The notes below the pieces were generated by a model. The model was not told the origin of the DNA. It made no database searches and worked only from the letters and a program-made list of their open reading frames with translations. A stretch of 64,000 bases of DNA from assembly GCF_000428825.1 (NCBI RefSeq), contig NZ_AUAR01000007.1:148956-212955 (forward strand), given 5' to 3'. The position numbers and the translations under genes were made by a program. Shown here one piece after another: positions 51,770 to 61,380 of the stretch. The DNA comes from Desulfomicrobium escambiense DSM 10707 (GTDB lineage: Bacteria > Desulfobacterota > Desulfovibrionia > Desulfovibrionales > Desulfomicrobiaceae). Each line of letters starts with the position of its first letter. Positions within the stretch are counted from its first letter, which is position 1.

Positions 51770-54700
51770 TCAAGATTCAAGACGCGACCCCGCTTCCCCT
51801 GTCGCAAATTCAAGCGCCATCGCTCTTGCACCCGCAAGATCCTTCTTGCCGGTCCCGAGTTTCGGAATTTCCTCAACGGCGAAAAATTTGTCGGGGACAA
51901 GAAGGGGATTCGTCCCGCTTTCCAGCATGGCTTTCCTGAGGGTCGCCGGCTCGTTCATCCCACTGACCAGGGCCACGATCCGCTCCCCTTTCTTCACGTC
52001 GCGCACGGCTACTGCCACGGTATCCGCACCCGAAGGGGCGTTGCGCAGCAACGCCTCCTCCACGGCGGCAAGGCTGACCATCTCCCCGCCGATTTTTGCG
52101 AAACGGGAATATCGATCCAGAATGACCAGAAAACCGTCCTCATCGATGCGTCCCTTGTCGCCACTCTTGTACCAGCGAATGCCGTCCTGCTCGATAATGG
52201 CGCCCCTGGTCCTGGCCTCGTCATCAAAATATCCCTTCATGATCTGGGTGCCGCCAATGAGAATCAGGCCGGCTTCCCCAGCGGGCAGATCCTCAAAGGT
52301 TTCCGGGTCGACTACGCGCAAGGCGCTTCCGGGCAACGGCAGGCCCACCGTCCCCGTCTTCGAGCCCACCTGCACAGAAAACCCGTTGGTGTTGAGCACG
52401 TCCACGGTGTTCACGGTGGCAACCGGCGTTGTCTCCGTGGTGCCGTAGCCTTCATGAACCTCAAGCCCGAACTTTTCCTTGAAGGCCCTTCGTGTCTCGT
52501 CGTTGAGCCTCTCCGCACCGGCGACCACCAGTCGCAGCGAGGAGAACATGAGACGGTGCAGTTTCTGATTGCGGGTGTAGAGACCGAGGAATGTGGGGGT
52601 GGCGCAGAGGAACGTCGCCTGATATTCGGCTGCAACGCATCCGATTCTATAGGCGTCCGTGGGGTCGGGATGGCAAACCACGGGTATGCCCTCGATCAGC
52701 GGCATGAATGTGGTCACCGTGAGGCCGAAGGCGTGAAAGAGCGGCAGCGTCCCGAGGAAGACATCGTGGTCCCGGGCGTTGAACAGGCAGGACACCTGCT
52801 TGATGTTGCCCATGATGTTCTTGTGACTGAGCATGACTCCCTTGGGGGATCCTTCGGAACCGCTGCTGAAGAGAATGGCCGCGGTGTCGTCCAGGCAGAC
52901 CCTCTGGAAAAAGAGACGCCGCAGGACAAAGGTGGGCAGCACCTGCGACGCGATCATGGCAGCGATGAAAGCGCCCTTGCCGATACCCGAGCGCAGCGTT
53001 TCCATGAAAAACACCTCACGGTCCTGTAAAATTCCGCTCAGGTCGATCCCCCTGCCCCGGAGCCTGGCGAGAAACGCCTCGGATGTGACGATGGTCCCGA
53101 TATGCGCCCGCTCGAGAATTCCATGCAGCGTGTCAGCCCCCGAGGTGTAGTTGAGATTCACCACGGTCTTGCCGAGCATGAGCAGGGACATGTTGGCGAT
53201 GACCCCGCCGACGCTGGCCGGCAGGAGCACGCCCACATTCTTCTGGCCGACGGTTTTTTTTCGCAGCATGCGGGAGGCGAGAATGCACACGGACAGGAGT
53301 CGCCGATGAGACATGTCGCTCCCCGTCGAGTCGGCCACGGCGCGGCGCCCCGGATACCGTTTGGCTGTTTTGAGCCAGGCCGTGTGCAGGGGATCGAAGG
53401 TTTGAGAGTACTCCTTCCAGGCCGCGATGGACAGCCTGGAGACGGCCTTCTTGACCTCCGGAGCCGCGGCCATCGGCGGCCCGAAGCAGACCGTCACGTC
53501 GCGGAAGCTGCGGATGCGTGACGTCTCCCGCAGTCGCGGTCCGGCGAAGGAAAACAGGCTGCCCCAGAGACCGCGCAGATAAAAGGGAACAATGGCGCAG
53601 CCCGACTCGCGGGCCGGAATCTCGAAACCGCGCTTGAACTCGCCGAGCTGTCCGTTGCGGCTGATGGCGCCTTCGGGGAATATGACTACGCACTGACCGG
53701 CCTTGAGGGCCGTCTCCACGTCCCGCAGGGCCTGTCTGCTGCCCCGCGAGGAAATGGGGATCATGCCCAGGCGCCGGAGCAACCACTTCAGATACCAGCG
53801 TTCATAAATGGAACGCTCCATGACGAAACGCAAGCGGCGCGGGACGGCCAGATGCAGCACCGCCCAGTCGATCCAGCTGACATGGTTGCCCAGCAGAAGC
53901 ACACCGCCGTCTGCGGGCAGATGGTTGAGTCCGGACACCGACAGCCTGTAGCGCTGCGAGAACAGAATGTAGAGCAGGTACCGCAACAGGGACTGCGGCA
54001 GTTTCCCGAGCGTATATATCGTGCTGCCCAGAGCGACTGCCGCGAGAATATAGAAAAGAGGCACGCTGCCAATGCCTGCGAGCGACATGACCAGGGTCAG
54101 CCCCAGAAAGGCCAGCATTCCGATATTCTGGAGAAAATTGTTTCCGGCCAGAATCTTCCCCATTTCCCGGTCCCGGGCCGTGAACTGGATCAGGGCATTG
54201 AGCGGCACGACCAAAAGCCCCCCGCAGACGCCGTAGCCGAAAAGGAGCGCGCTGAGCAGTGCCCGACTCTCGATGTTCGGCAAGAGGAAGAGGCACACGG
54301 TCATGCCCATGGCCCCCAGGGGGATGGTGCCGGTCTCGATGAAATTGCGCGATACCTTCCCCGCCATCACGGAACCGACGATGATGCCCAGGCCGCCCAG
54401 GGCCAGCATGCCCTGGGTCACGACCGTGTTCGTCTCCCCGGCGACATCCTTGAGGTACGCCCCGAATGTCGCGAGAAGGACCTGGTTCACGGACCAGAAA
54501 ATGGTCAGTCCGATGATGGAGAGCCAGATGACCTGCTTTTCCTTCAGCAACTTCACGTTGTCCCGCAGATACCCTCCCCGGAGGTATTTCACGCTGTCGA
54601 TGGAGACCTGTCGGTCTCCGGGTCGGATATCCGGCAGCCGGAAGGCGAGGATGGTTTCCAGGACGGTCCCGGCCACCAGAATGTACCCGCACGGTGCGAT

Positions 54701-55240
54701 GGCCTTCAGAATTTCATGCGGACTGTCCGGCATGATTGCCGGCAAAAACGCTTCGAAAAACACGGAAAAGATCACGGCGCCGAGGAGAATGGCCACAATG
54801 GTTACCGCCTGTACGGCGGCATTGGCCTGTGCGAGGCCCTCCTGTCCGGTCATCTCCTTGATGTAGCCGTACTTGGCTGGAGAATAGAAGGCGCTCTGCA
54901 CGGCCAGCAGGAACGTCATGAGAAAGGCGGGCCAGAACAGCCCGGCATGGTAAAAGATCACGATCAGCACGGCCAGGGGGATCGCAGCCGCCGCGGAGAT
55001 CCTGATGACCCGGCTCTTGGCGAACCTGTCGGCGATGCAGGCTGCCGGAGTGAAGAGCAGGATGAACGGCAGCAACAGGAGCGCGTTCACCATGGCGGTC
55101 AGTGCGATTTGTTCAGTCCCCGAAAAAACCTTGAACACCGTGTTCTGAATAACGATTTTATGTCCCAGGTCGGTGATCGCGTTGAGGAGCACGACCAGGA
55201 TGTAGGGCGTGAATCCGCACATTTTTCTCAGACTTTTCAT
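51770..55240 (-). CDS. aas: LplT-PlsC-acyl-ACP synthetase fusion (Aas-type)
   Basis: 1156 residues. An N-terminal MFS transporter of the LplT type (about 1-400) is followed by a PlsC acyltransferase domain with HX4D (NHVSWIDW, about 445-450) and FPEGAISRNG. A C-terminal AMP-binding acyl-acyl carrier synthetase comes last (SSGSEGSPKGVMLSHKN, YGTTETTPVA, YKSGDKGRIDEDG). In E. coli LplT flips lysophospholipids inward and Aas re-acylates them; here both are one chain. Last gene of the minus-strand lipid operon, 75 bases after the M23 gene. It should repair or remodel phospholipids. Confidence 0.93.
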   Translation of the reverse strand: MKSLRKMCGFTPYILVVLLNAITDLGHKIVIQNTVFKVFSGTEQIALTAMVNALLLLPFILLFTPAACIADRFAKSRVIRISAAAAIPLAVLIVIFYHAGLFWPAFLMTFLLAVQSAFYSPAKYGYIKEMTGQEGLAQANAAVQAVTIVAILLGAVIFSVFFEAFLPAIMPDSPHEILKAIAPCGYILVAGTVLETILAFRLPDIRPGDRQVSIDSVKYLRGGYLRDNVKLLKEKQVIWLSIIGLTIFWSVNQVLLATFGAYLKDVAGETNTVVTQGMLALGGLGIIVGSVMAGKVSRNFIETGTIPLGAMGMTVCLFLLPNIESRALLSALLFGYGVCGGLLVVPLNALIQFTARDREMGKILAGNNFLQNIGMLAFLGLTLVMSLAGIGSVPLFYILAAVALGSTIYTLGKLPQSLLRYLLYILFSQRYRLSVSGLNHLPADGGVLLLGNHVSWIDWAVLHLAVPRRLRFVMERSIYERWYLKWLLRRLGMIPISSRGSRQALRDVETALKAGQCVVIFPEGAISRNGQLGEFKRGFEIPARESGCAIVPFYLRGLWGSLFSFAGPRLRETSRIRSFRDVTVCFGPPMAAAPEVKKAVSRLSIAAWKEYSQTFDPLHTAWLKTAKRYPGRRAVADSTGSDMSHRRLLSVCILASRMLRKKTVGQKNVGVLLPASVGGVIANMSLLMLGKTVVNLNYTSGADTLHGILERAHIGTIVTSEAFLARLRGRGIDLSGILQDREVFFMETLRSGIGKGAFIAAMIASQVLPTFVLRRLFFQRVCLDDTAAILFSSGSEGSPKGVMLSHKNIMGNIKQVSCLFNARDHDVFLGTLPLFHAFGLTVTTFMPLIEGIPVVCHPDPTDAYRIGCVAAEYQATFLCATPTFLGLYTRNQKLHRLMFSSLRLVVAGAERLNDETRRAFKEKFGLEVHEGYGTTETTPVATVNTVDVLNTNGFSVQVGSKTGTVGLPLPGSALRVVDPETFEDLPAGEAGLILIGGTQIMKGYFDDEARTRGAIIEQDGIRWYKSGDKGRIDEDGFLVILDRYSRFAKIGGEMVSLAAVEEALLRNAPSGADTVAVAVRDVKKGERIVALVSGMNEPATLRKAMLESGTNPLLVPDKFFAVEEIPKLGTGKKDLAGARAMALEFATGEAGSRLES

Positions 55241-55315
55241 TGCCGGTATCCTTGTTCTCGGTTGCGTCGGAAAGGACTTCGAAACTCCACTGCTGCGGGC
55301 CTTGAAGCGAAAAAA

Positions 55316-55824
55316 TCACGGTGTGCCGCGGAGATACGGATCAGGATCGAGGTAGAACGCCTTCCAGAACCCTTGCGTCGAACCGTCTATGTCCCACGAG
55401 TCGGGAAAAATGCGCGCCACGGAGTAGTGCAGATGGGGCGGCGTGCCGCGCGCGTTGCCGGTATCACCGAGTGTTCCCAGTTCGCCGCCGGGCGGGACAA
55501 GACGAAGCGCTGACGTCGTGACGGAGTCCATGTCGGCGTAATAATGCTGACGCCATTTCGGCCCCAGCATCACGGCCACGTTGCCGCCTCGGTCGATGCT
55601 TCCGACAAAAACACAATTCCCGCCGTGGCGCTCGTCACGACTGTCCCCCGGCGCCCGAAGATGTCGATGCCCTTGTGGACCCCGGACATGCCCCACGGCT
55701 CGTGCCAGAAGGATTTCCGGTTCCAGTCGCCGGGTGTCGCTCCGGCCACCGGGATCACGATCCTTTCCGGAATCGCGAAACCGGCGGCGATGATGCACAG
55801 GATGATTACGAGGATTCCTTTCAT
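55316..55824 (-). pseudogene. M23 family metallopeptidase, frameshifted
   Basis: The N-terminal half starts at ATG 55824 with a signal anchor (MKGILVIILCIIAAGFA) and the LytM start GVHKGIDIF (H50, D54). The C-terminal half, in another frame, continues GGNVAVMLGPKWRQHYYADMD...GTPPHLHYSVARIFP with the HLHYS zinc motif. The frames meet at a T5 run (55607-55611 on the plus strand as A5); one added T restores GIVFFVGSIDRGG. The gene is broken as read, either by true mutation, by a sequencing error in the homopolymer, or by frameshifting. Such peptidases cut peptidoglycan peptides. It lies 16 bases after the PAP2-phosphatase gene. Confidence 0.8.
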
Positions 55825-55840
55825 TTCCGCCTGATGGACA

Positions 55841-57151
55841 TCAGTCCCGAGTCGTACACGTTTGCAGAAAAGACACGACTTCATCGCGCACCACCAGACC
55901 AGGCCTCTTCCCGCGCAACAGATCAACCGCATCACGGGCGTCCCCGCAGTCTCCCTTTTCGAGGAGATAGCCGCCGATGATCGCGGCGCTGCGCGAATAC
56001 CCGACCTTGCAGTGCACATAGACCGTTCCACGCTCCATTTCGCGTTTGATGAACGAGACGGCTTCGGCGAACTGGGCGCTGGTCGGGGCGGTCAGGTCGA
56101 GGATGGGCACAGTCAGATAGCGCGCGGCTCGAAAGGAAGGGACCTCGGAGAATTCCGACGTCAGATCCAAAACTGCGGTGACGCCCAGGCCCATTGCCTG
56201 ACGCGCCTGCGCATCAGACAGTCTCCGACCCATCCAGAGACCGGGAAGTATTTCGTTCCATGGATCGGATCGACGGGAGTAATACAGCAGCGACACGAAA
56301 TGGCCGAGAATGACGGGGGCCAGCAATATGCGGGAGCAGAGCGCCAACCGGCCGCCGTGCTTGCGATACACGTTGGGAAAAAGCCCGAAGTATGCGCAGC
56401 AGACCAGGAGCATTGCCGCGGCCGGCCACGCCGGAAGCAGATGCCCCGTTGCTGCCGCTGCCAGGCCGAACAAGACCGCGCCGATACCGTAGAGACGCGC
56501 TACACGATAATTCGCGCTTCCCTGCCCGCTCCGACTGCGCGAAAAAAGGTAACAGCAGAATACGGCCAGAACGAAGCCGCCGATGACATCGACGACATGA
56601 TGCTGCCAGGTGAGAACGGTCGAAAATCCGACCAGACCGAACCATGCGAGCAGAGCCAATCGCAGCAGCCCTGTGGTGGCGGCTGCGTACACTTCGGCGA
56701 GAATGCCTTGCAACGCGATATGCAGCGAAGGAAACATATTGTACGGGCGGTCGAACGCGTGCAAAAAGCTGAATATCGCTCCAAGCCATCCGTCAGGAAC
56801 CGGACGTTCGAAGGCGAACCGCAGCGGGAAGCACAAAAAAAACAGGCCTGCGATCAGAATGGCGAAACTGACGCGCATGGCGAACATCCGGCGTTCGTCA
56901 GATCTCCTGCAGACAAAGGGCGCCATGACGAAAAACAGGTCTATGGACATGTACGGAATGATCATGAGGGGCACGAAAGGGATCATCCGCTCCCACGCAA
57001 AGACCACGGAGCCGACATCGCCGCGCAGCGACGTCAGCCAGGAACAGCCTCCGTACACCACGATGAACAGCACCGACGTGAATGCGGCGACCAGGGCCGC
57101 CTCTGTCAGCCCCCGGCGCGACGCGCCGTCGAGACGGTGAATATTCCCCAT
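55841..57151 (-). CDS. PAP2-like membrane domain fused to dual-specificity phosphatase (YnbD-like)
   Basis: 436 residues. The N-terminal membrane part has PAP2/inositol-phosphotransferase motifs (FPSLHIALQ and HHVVDVIGG). The soluble C-terminal domain has the dual-specificity phosphatase loop VHCKVGYSRSA (Cys-x5-Arg). The same fusion and length (about 430) is seen in E. coli YnbD. Start at MGNIHR with GGAGA upstream; it overlaps the upstream gene by 46 bases. It probably removes phosphate from a lipid intermediate made by this operon. Substrate unknown. Confidence 0.87.
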   Translation of the reverse strand: MGNIHRLDGASRRGLTEAALVAAFTSVLFIVVYGGCSWLTSLRGDVGSVVFAWERMIPFVPLMIIPYMSIDLFFVMAPFVCRRSDERRMFAMRVSFAILIAGLFFLCFPLRFAFERPVPDGWLGAIFSFLHAFDRPYNMFPSLHIALQGILAEVYAAATTGLLRLALLAWFGLVGFSTVLTWQHHVVDVIGGFVLAVFCCYLFSRSRSGQGSANYRVARLYGIGAVLFGLAAAATGHLLPAWPAAAMLLVCCAYFGLFPNVYRKHGGRLALCSRILLAPVILGHFVSLLYYSRRSDPWNEILPGLWMGRRLSDAQARQAMGLGVTAVLDLTSEFSEVPSFRAARYLTVPILDLTAPTSAQFAEAVSFIKREMERGTVYVHCKVGYSRSAAIIGGYLLEKGDCGDARDAVDLLRGKRPGLVVRDEVVSFLQTCTTRD

Positions 57152-58842
57152 GGGTCGATCTCCATGCCTGTTTTCTCGAATCCGGCCGACCTGACCATCT
57201 CGTCCAGTTCCGCCTGGGAACGTCGGCGCATGATCCATGGCGCGCCGTCGCGATTGGGCAGGACCCTGGCGATGACCTCGAGCTGCGGATGCCAGGGCTG
57301 CCCCGTATAGACCAGATACCCTCCCGGCTCGATCACCTCGCCGATGGCCTTCAGGGAAGCGAGAACCCGGTCATTGTCGGGAAACAACTCGTACAGGCCG
57401 GACACGACGACCACATTGGGACGCGACCTGACCGTCCGGATCGACTCAGGGTCAAAGGCGTCGGCCCGTTCGAAACGCGTTCGACCGAGACCGAGGCTTG
57501 AAGCCAGCGCCCGGCCCTGCTCCAGATTGCCCTCGTCCCAATCCCGCAACGTCGCATCGACTTTGCCCTCCCGCGCCTTGAGGACGCTCAGGACATAGCG
57601 GCCGCAGCCTGTTGCAACATCCAGAAGCGTGACCTGGGACGCAGCGGCTTCAAGAGTGTCCATCACGGCGTGAAGCTGTTTTTCCAGATGCCGGCGGCGC
57701 ATGCGGATGCCTTTCCAGCCGATGGCGTCGAGGTAGGCGCGGTCGATGGCCCGGCCTATGCGCCCGAGGCCACGGGCGCTGTCTTCATACACGTAATCAA
57801 GACTTCTCCCCGAATCGAAACCGGTCTCAAGACCGATCGCGATTCCGCGGCTCAGCCTGCCCAGCGCCCGCAACGCGAGTTTTTGCATGGAAAAGAACGC
57901 TGTCCTCAGAACTGACGTGGACTGCCGGAGCAGGTCATACTCCACGCGCATGGTGCCTCCCCGGTGGGCGTTCAGCAGATGCGAGCGGTCCACTTCCTCC
58001 GTGAAGGACCGGATGACGAATTCGCGGATATCCTCCATGACGCGCTCCCGGCCCACCTCTTGAAGCAGGGCGTGATGGAAGCCGGGATACTCGTGCATTT
58101 CCTTCCGGGTCGCCCCGAGATCTCTGTAGAATTTTCTCTGGGCCTCGGCTTCGACGACGCAGTCCGACCCCGCCGCGAGAATCAGCGTCGGCGTGGTGAT
58201 GGCGTGGGCGTCGTCCATGATCCGGCCGGCCGTATCGTGCATTTCCGCAAGGACATTGACGGCGATACGACGCGTGATCAGAGGGTCTGTTCGATAGAGA
58301 CGCCGCTGCTCGGAATCGTGAGTCAGCATAGCCGCGCTCACGTAGCTGCTGACAAAGGCCTTCTCCTTGAATTTGAGAAGCATGCGCAGCAGCGGCATGG
58401 CCATGGGGACATAGAGCCTGATGCGGAAAGCTGGGGCTAGAAGGACCATGGCCCGAATTCGCGGCGCGAAATCGTGCGCCCAGGCACAGGCCGTGACCGC
58501 GCCCACGCTGTTGGCCACGATGACGATGTTTTCCGGCGAAATGCCGTGTCCGGTTCTGACGAAGTGGACGAACGCATCGAGGTCTCTGACCAGATCGTAG
58601 TAGTTATCCGCATGTCCTCGGTCTCCGGGTGATCGGCCATGTCCCCGCGTGTCCCAGGAAAAGGCGCGGAAATCGCCCAGCCCCAGTTCCTGCAACGCGC
58701 GGGACAGACGCCCGGAGTGTTCATGGCCGCGATGCAGGAAGATCAGCGCCCTGTCTGTCGCCTGTGATGTGCACCAGCTGCGATAGAACAACTCAGCGCC
58801 ATCCCAGCTGGAGAATGTTCCTTCGGATTCGATCCAGTCCAT
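57106..58842 (-). CDS. Alpha/beta hydrolase fused to SAM methyltransferase (YnbC-like)
   Basis: 578 residues. The N-terminal alpha/beta hydrolase (about 1-290) resembles monoacylglycerol lipases: AFSWDTRGHGRSPGDRGHA, nucleophile Ser in VANSVGAVTA, and a late FHHALLQE His. The C-terminal half (about 390-570) is a class I methyltransferase with LLDVATGCGRYVLSVL. E. coli YnbC (about 585 residues) has the same fusion. It may trim and methylate a lipid or its head group. Overlaps the next gene by 46 bases and starts 42 bases after plsC. Confidence 0.88.
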   Translation of the reverse strand: MDWIESEGTFSSWDGAELFYRSWCTSQATDRALIFLHRGHEHSGRLSRALQELGLGDFRAFSWDTRGHGRSPGDRGHADNYYDLVRDLDAFVHFVRTGHGISPENIVIVANSVGAVTACAWAHDFAPRIRAMVLLAPAFRIRLYVPMAMPLLRMLLKFKEKAFVSSYVSAAMLTHDSEQRRLYRTDPLITRRIAVNVLAEMHDTAGRIMDDAHAITTPTLILAAGSDCVVEAEAQRKFYRDLGATRKEMHEYPGFHHALLQEVGRERVMEDIREFVIRSFTEEVDRSHLLNAHRGGTMRVEYDLLRQSTSVLRTAFFSMQKLALRALGRLSRGIAIGLETGFDSGRSLDYVYEDSARGLGRIGRAIDRAYLDAIGWKGIRMRRRHLEKQLHAVMDTLEAAASQVTLLDVATGCGRYVLSVLKAREGKVDATLRDWDEGNLEQGRALASSLGLGRTRFERADAFDPESIRTVRSRPNVVVVSGLYELFPDNDRVLASLKAIGEVIEPGGYLVYTGQPWHPQLEVIARVLPNRDGAPWIMRRRSQAELDEMVRSAGFEKTGMEIDPWGIFTVSTARRAGG

Positions 58843-58884
58843 AATGCTCCTCCCGAATCTGTTGCGCCCGCTACCGGCCAGTCC

Positions 58885-59526
58885 TTAGTCGACGCCATGG
58901 CGGCCCGCCGTCGCCGCCAACTTTTCGAAGCTGTCCGCGAGACGTTTCATGAAACTCTTGCGGCATCCGTCCCAATGCAACGCGGCTCCGACGACAACGT
59001 CACAAATGACAGGAATCAGAACCCATTCGCCCTTGGGCAATGATTTGCCGGTCCCCTGCAGAAAAATCGGAATTACAGGGATATCCGGATGCCGTCTGGC
59101 CAGGTGCGCAATTCCGGTCCTGAATTCAGCCATGCGCTCCGGTTCCCCCCTGCTGCCCTCGGGAAAGAAAATCAGGGTCTCTCCGACGGCCAGCGCCGCC
59201 GAGCAGGCGGCAAAGGGGTCATCCCTGCGCCCCTCGGCCAGACGCCGGAAGGGAATGATGCCGATGACGTTCAGGGCGAACCAGGCCAGCCACCTGTTTT
59301 TCAAGAAATAGTCCTGCGCGGCCACCGGACGCACTTTTCTCAGACTGGACAGGGGGAACAGGGACATGAGGACCAGAGCGTCGAGGTGGCTGTTGTGATT
59401 GGCGACCACGATGGACGGGGAAGTTGCGCCGAGGCTCTGGCGGTTTCTGGTGTTCACCCCCATGATCAAAAAAATCAGGGGCCTGGCGAACAGGGTGAAC
59501 CAAAGCAATCGAAGAATGCCTTTCAT
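58885..59526 (-). CDS. plsC: 1-acyl-glycerol-3-phosphate acyltransferase (PlsC-like)
   Basis: 213 residues. PlsC motif I HX4D is NHNSHLD; the later glycerol-phosphate binding motif is FFPEGSRGEPERMAEFRTG; and a helical N-terminus (LRLLWFTLFARPLIFLIMG) ties it to the membrane. It moves a fatty acyl chain onto a lysophospholipid-type acceptor. It sits between the ynbB-like and ynbC-like genes, three bases after the former; this is an addition to the E. coli four-gene order. Confidence 0.9.
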   Translation of the reverse strand: MKGILRLLWFTLFARPLIFLIMGVNTRNRQSLGATSPSIVVANHNSHLDALVLMSLFPLSSLRKVRPVAAQDYFLKNRWLAWFALNVIGIIPFRRLAEGRRDDPFAACSAALAVGETLIFFPEGSRGEPERMAEFRTGIAHLARRHPDIPVIPIFLQGTGKSLPKGEWVLIPVICDVVVGAALHWDGCRKSFMKRLADSFEKLAATAGRHGVD

Positions 59527-59529
59527 GTC

Positions 59530-60477
59530 TCAGTGATACGTGTAGTAGATGAAATGAAAGAAGATCGGGGCCGTGAAGGTCAGACTGTCCACCCGATCCA
59601 GAATGCCGCCGTGACCGGGCAGCATGTTTCCCGTGTCCTTTATGCCGATGTCGCGCTTGATGGCCGACACGCAGATGTCCCCGAAAAAACCGGAAATGCC
59701 GATCAGCGCCCCTACCAGCAGCGCCTGCGACACCGCCATTGAGATGAGAAAGGGTCCGGCCAGGCCCGCCAACAGCGCCGTGGTGGCCACACCGCCGATC
59801 AGACCCGCCCATGTTTTGTTCGGACTGACCGAAGGCACCACCTTGGCGTGACCAAACCCCTTGCCCCAGCAGAACTGAGCGATATCATTGGCTTCCGTCA
59901 GAATGACGAGGAGCAGAACCAGACTTACTCCATAGTCGCCATCGACATCCTCGCCGCTGAGGGTGAGCAGAAAGGCCGCATGGCTCAGACTGAACACCGT
60001 GGTCATGAGGCCCCAATGCAGCGTTCCCACGGCCTTGAGAAACCCCTGCGTATCCCCGCGCAGCAGCATCCTGACGGGGAGCAGCAAGAAGCAGTAGACC
60101 GGAATGAAGATGATAAACATCCCGTACCAGGAGATGTAGGCCAAATAATACTGGATCGGTATGGCGAGGTAAGCCCAGAACAGGACTCTGTGATCGGCCC
60201 TTCTGGTTGGGATGAACGTGAGATACTCTTTGAAGGCCAGATAGGACACGATGCAGAAAAAACTGATCGCGGCCCCCCGTGAGACGGACAGGGCCCCGAA
60301 CAGCGGAAGCACGATGAGCCACCATGTTCTCGTGCGCACCAGTACTTCACTGCGTTGCCTGTCTTGGCCGGAGCGATGTGCCTCCCTCAGGGCCACACCA
60401 AGGGTGACCACAGCCAGGATGGCAAGAGTCAAGATCATGAAGAGCTTGGAAGGCGGCAACGCGTGAAGCGCGATCAT
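59530..60477 (-). CDS. CDP-diglyceride synthase (CdsA family, YnbB-like)
   Basis: 315 residues, about eight membrane segments. The family signature near the C-terminus is SAIKRDIGIKDTGNMLPGHGGILDRVDSL. It activates phosphatidate with CTP to CDP-diacylglycerol. A housekeeping cdsA is expected elsewhere, so this copy probably serves the operon's own product. Overlaps the CDP-alcohol phosphotransferase gene by four bases. Confidence 0.92.
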   Translation of the reverse strand: MIALHALPPSKLFMILTLAILAVVTLGVALREAHRSGQDRQRSEVLVRTRTWWLIVLPLFGALSVSRGAAISFFCIVSYLAFKEYLTFIPTRRADHRVLFWAYLAIPIQYYLAYISWYGMFIIFIPVYCFLLLPVRMLLRGDTQGFLKAVGTLHWGLMTTVFSLSHAAFLLTLSGEDVDGDYGVSLVLLLVILTEANDIAQFCWGKGFGHAKVVPSVSPNKTWAGLIGGVATTALLAGLAGPFLISMAVSQALLVGALIGISGFFGDICVSAIKRDIGIKDTGNMLPGHGGILDRVDSLTFTAPIFFHFIYYTYH

Positions 60478-61091
60478 GCCGCACCGCCATGCAAGGCCCT
60501 CATGGCCCTTCGGAAAATCGTGACGACCAGCAGCACGACAATCCCGGCCATCGCGACATGAAGCCAGACTCCTCGCGGCGCTCCGCTCGCAAGGGCCAGG
60601 GCCAAAAGGCCAAAGGCCGCGGCGCGATCACTCTTGCCCATGGGGCCGTCATATCGCCGGCCGCCCCCGAACTGGACTCCGAGAATCCCGACCATCTCGC
60701 TGAGCGCCGCCAGCACCACGGCCATCACGACCAACGGCGCCGGGCACCCCGGCACCGCGGACAGAGGCAGATACAGCGCCGCGTCGGAGACCACGTCGCC
60801 CAGTTCGTTCAGCATGGCGCCCACATCGGACTCCATTCCGTGCTCCCGCGCCAGCATTCCATCCAGCGCATTGAGGGCCATCCGCACGAACAAGGTGCAC
60901 GGAACAACCGAAAGGGCCCATCTTTCCCCTGCGGAGAGCCAGACAAGACTGCCCGCCGCCGCAGACAGAACCATGGCCGCGACAGTGACCTGATTGGCAG
61001 TCACCCCGTGGGCCGCCAAAAATCGGCAGGCGGGGCGGAGCATACTCTGAAACCGGGATTTCAACGCATAGACGGTCATGGCAGAACTCAT
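60474..61091 (-). CDS. CDP-alcohol phosphatidyltransferase (YnbA-like)
   Basis: About 205 residues, membrane protein. The family motif is present in variant form: DGMLAREHGMESDVGAMLNELGDVVSD, with DGxxAR and the final DxxxD intact but extra residues between. It exchanges CMP of CDP-diacylglycerol for an alcohol to make a phospholipid head group; the alcohol is unknown. First gene of the operon. ATG 61091 is used here; a TTG at 61109 is the in-frame alternative and neither has a strong ribosome site. Confidence 0.87.
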   Translation of the reverse strand: MSSAMTVYALKSRFQSMLRPACRFLAAHGVTANQVTVAAMVLSAAAGSLVWLSAGERWALSVVPCTLFVRMALNALDGMLAREHGMESDVGAMLNELGDVVSDAALYLPLSAVPGCPAPLVVMAVVLAALSEMVGILGVQFGGGRRYDGPMGKSDRAAAFGLLALALASGAPRGVWLHVAMAGIVVLLVVTIFRRAMRALHGGAA

Positions 61092-61380
61092 CGCCGACCC
61101 TACGCGCAAAAACGCACAGTTCAGCTGGTTGTCATGAGCGGGAGAGACGATTCCGTCCCGTGCTTGCGTCGAGACAGTGCAAAGGAATTTATTAAATCAC
61201 AATCAGGATAACTGCCTATTTTAAAAGAAGAATATATAATATGCATTGTGGAATTCCACTGAAATCGACTAGGCATTTCGGGAAGAAGCACCCGGCCCCT
61301 GGAATTCATCGGCATGGGCATCCGTCCGTCGCTACCGGTGCCGAATGAAGTAGGCATGACCGAGAATCAGAAGACTCAGC
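61092..61380. promoter_or_regulatory. AT-rich divergent region with palindromic operator
   Basis: 289 bp between the lipid operon (minus) and hipA (plus). A perfect TATAAT stands at 61235-61240 on the plus strand with only a weak -35 (CTGCCT). Directly after it is a perfect 12-base palindrome GTGGAATTCCAC (61248-61259), placed over the expected start of transcription. The stretch 61190-61250 is strongly A+T-rich, and reads as promoter-like on both strands. Confidence 0.5.

Noticed and set aside
51252..52448. A 398-codon plus-strand open frame
   Set aside because: Its second half is antisense to the LplT-Aas gene and the first half shows no family. Only a short RelE-like piece was kept, at low confidence.
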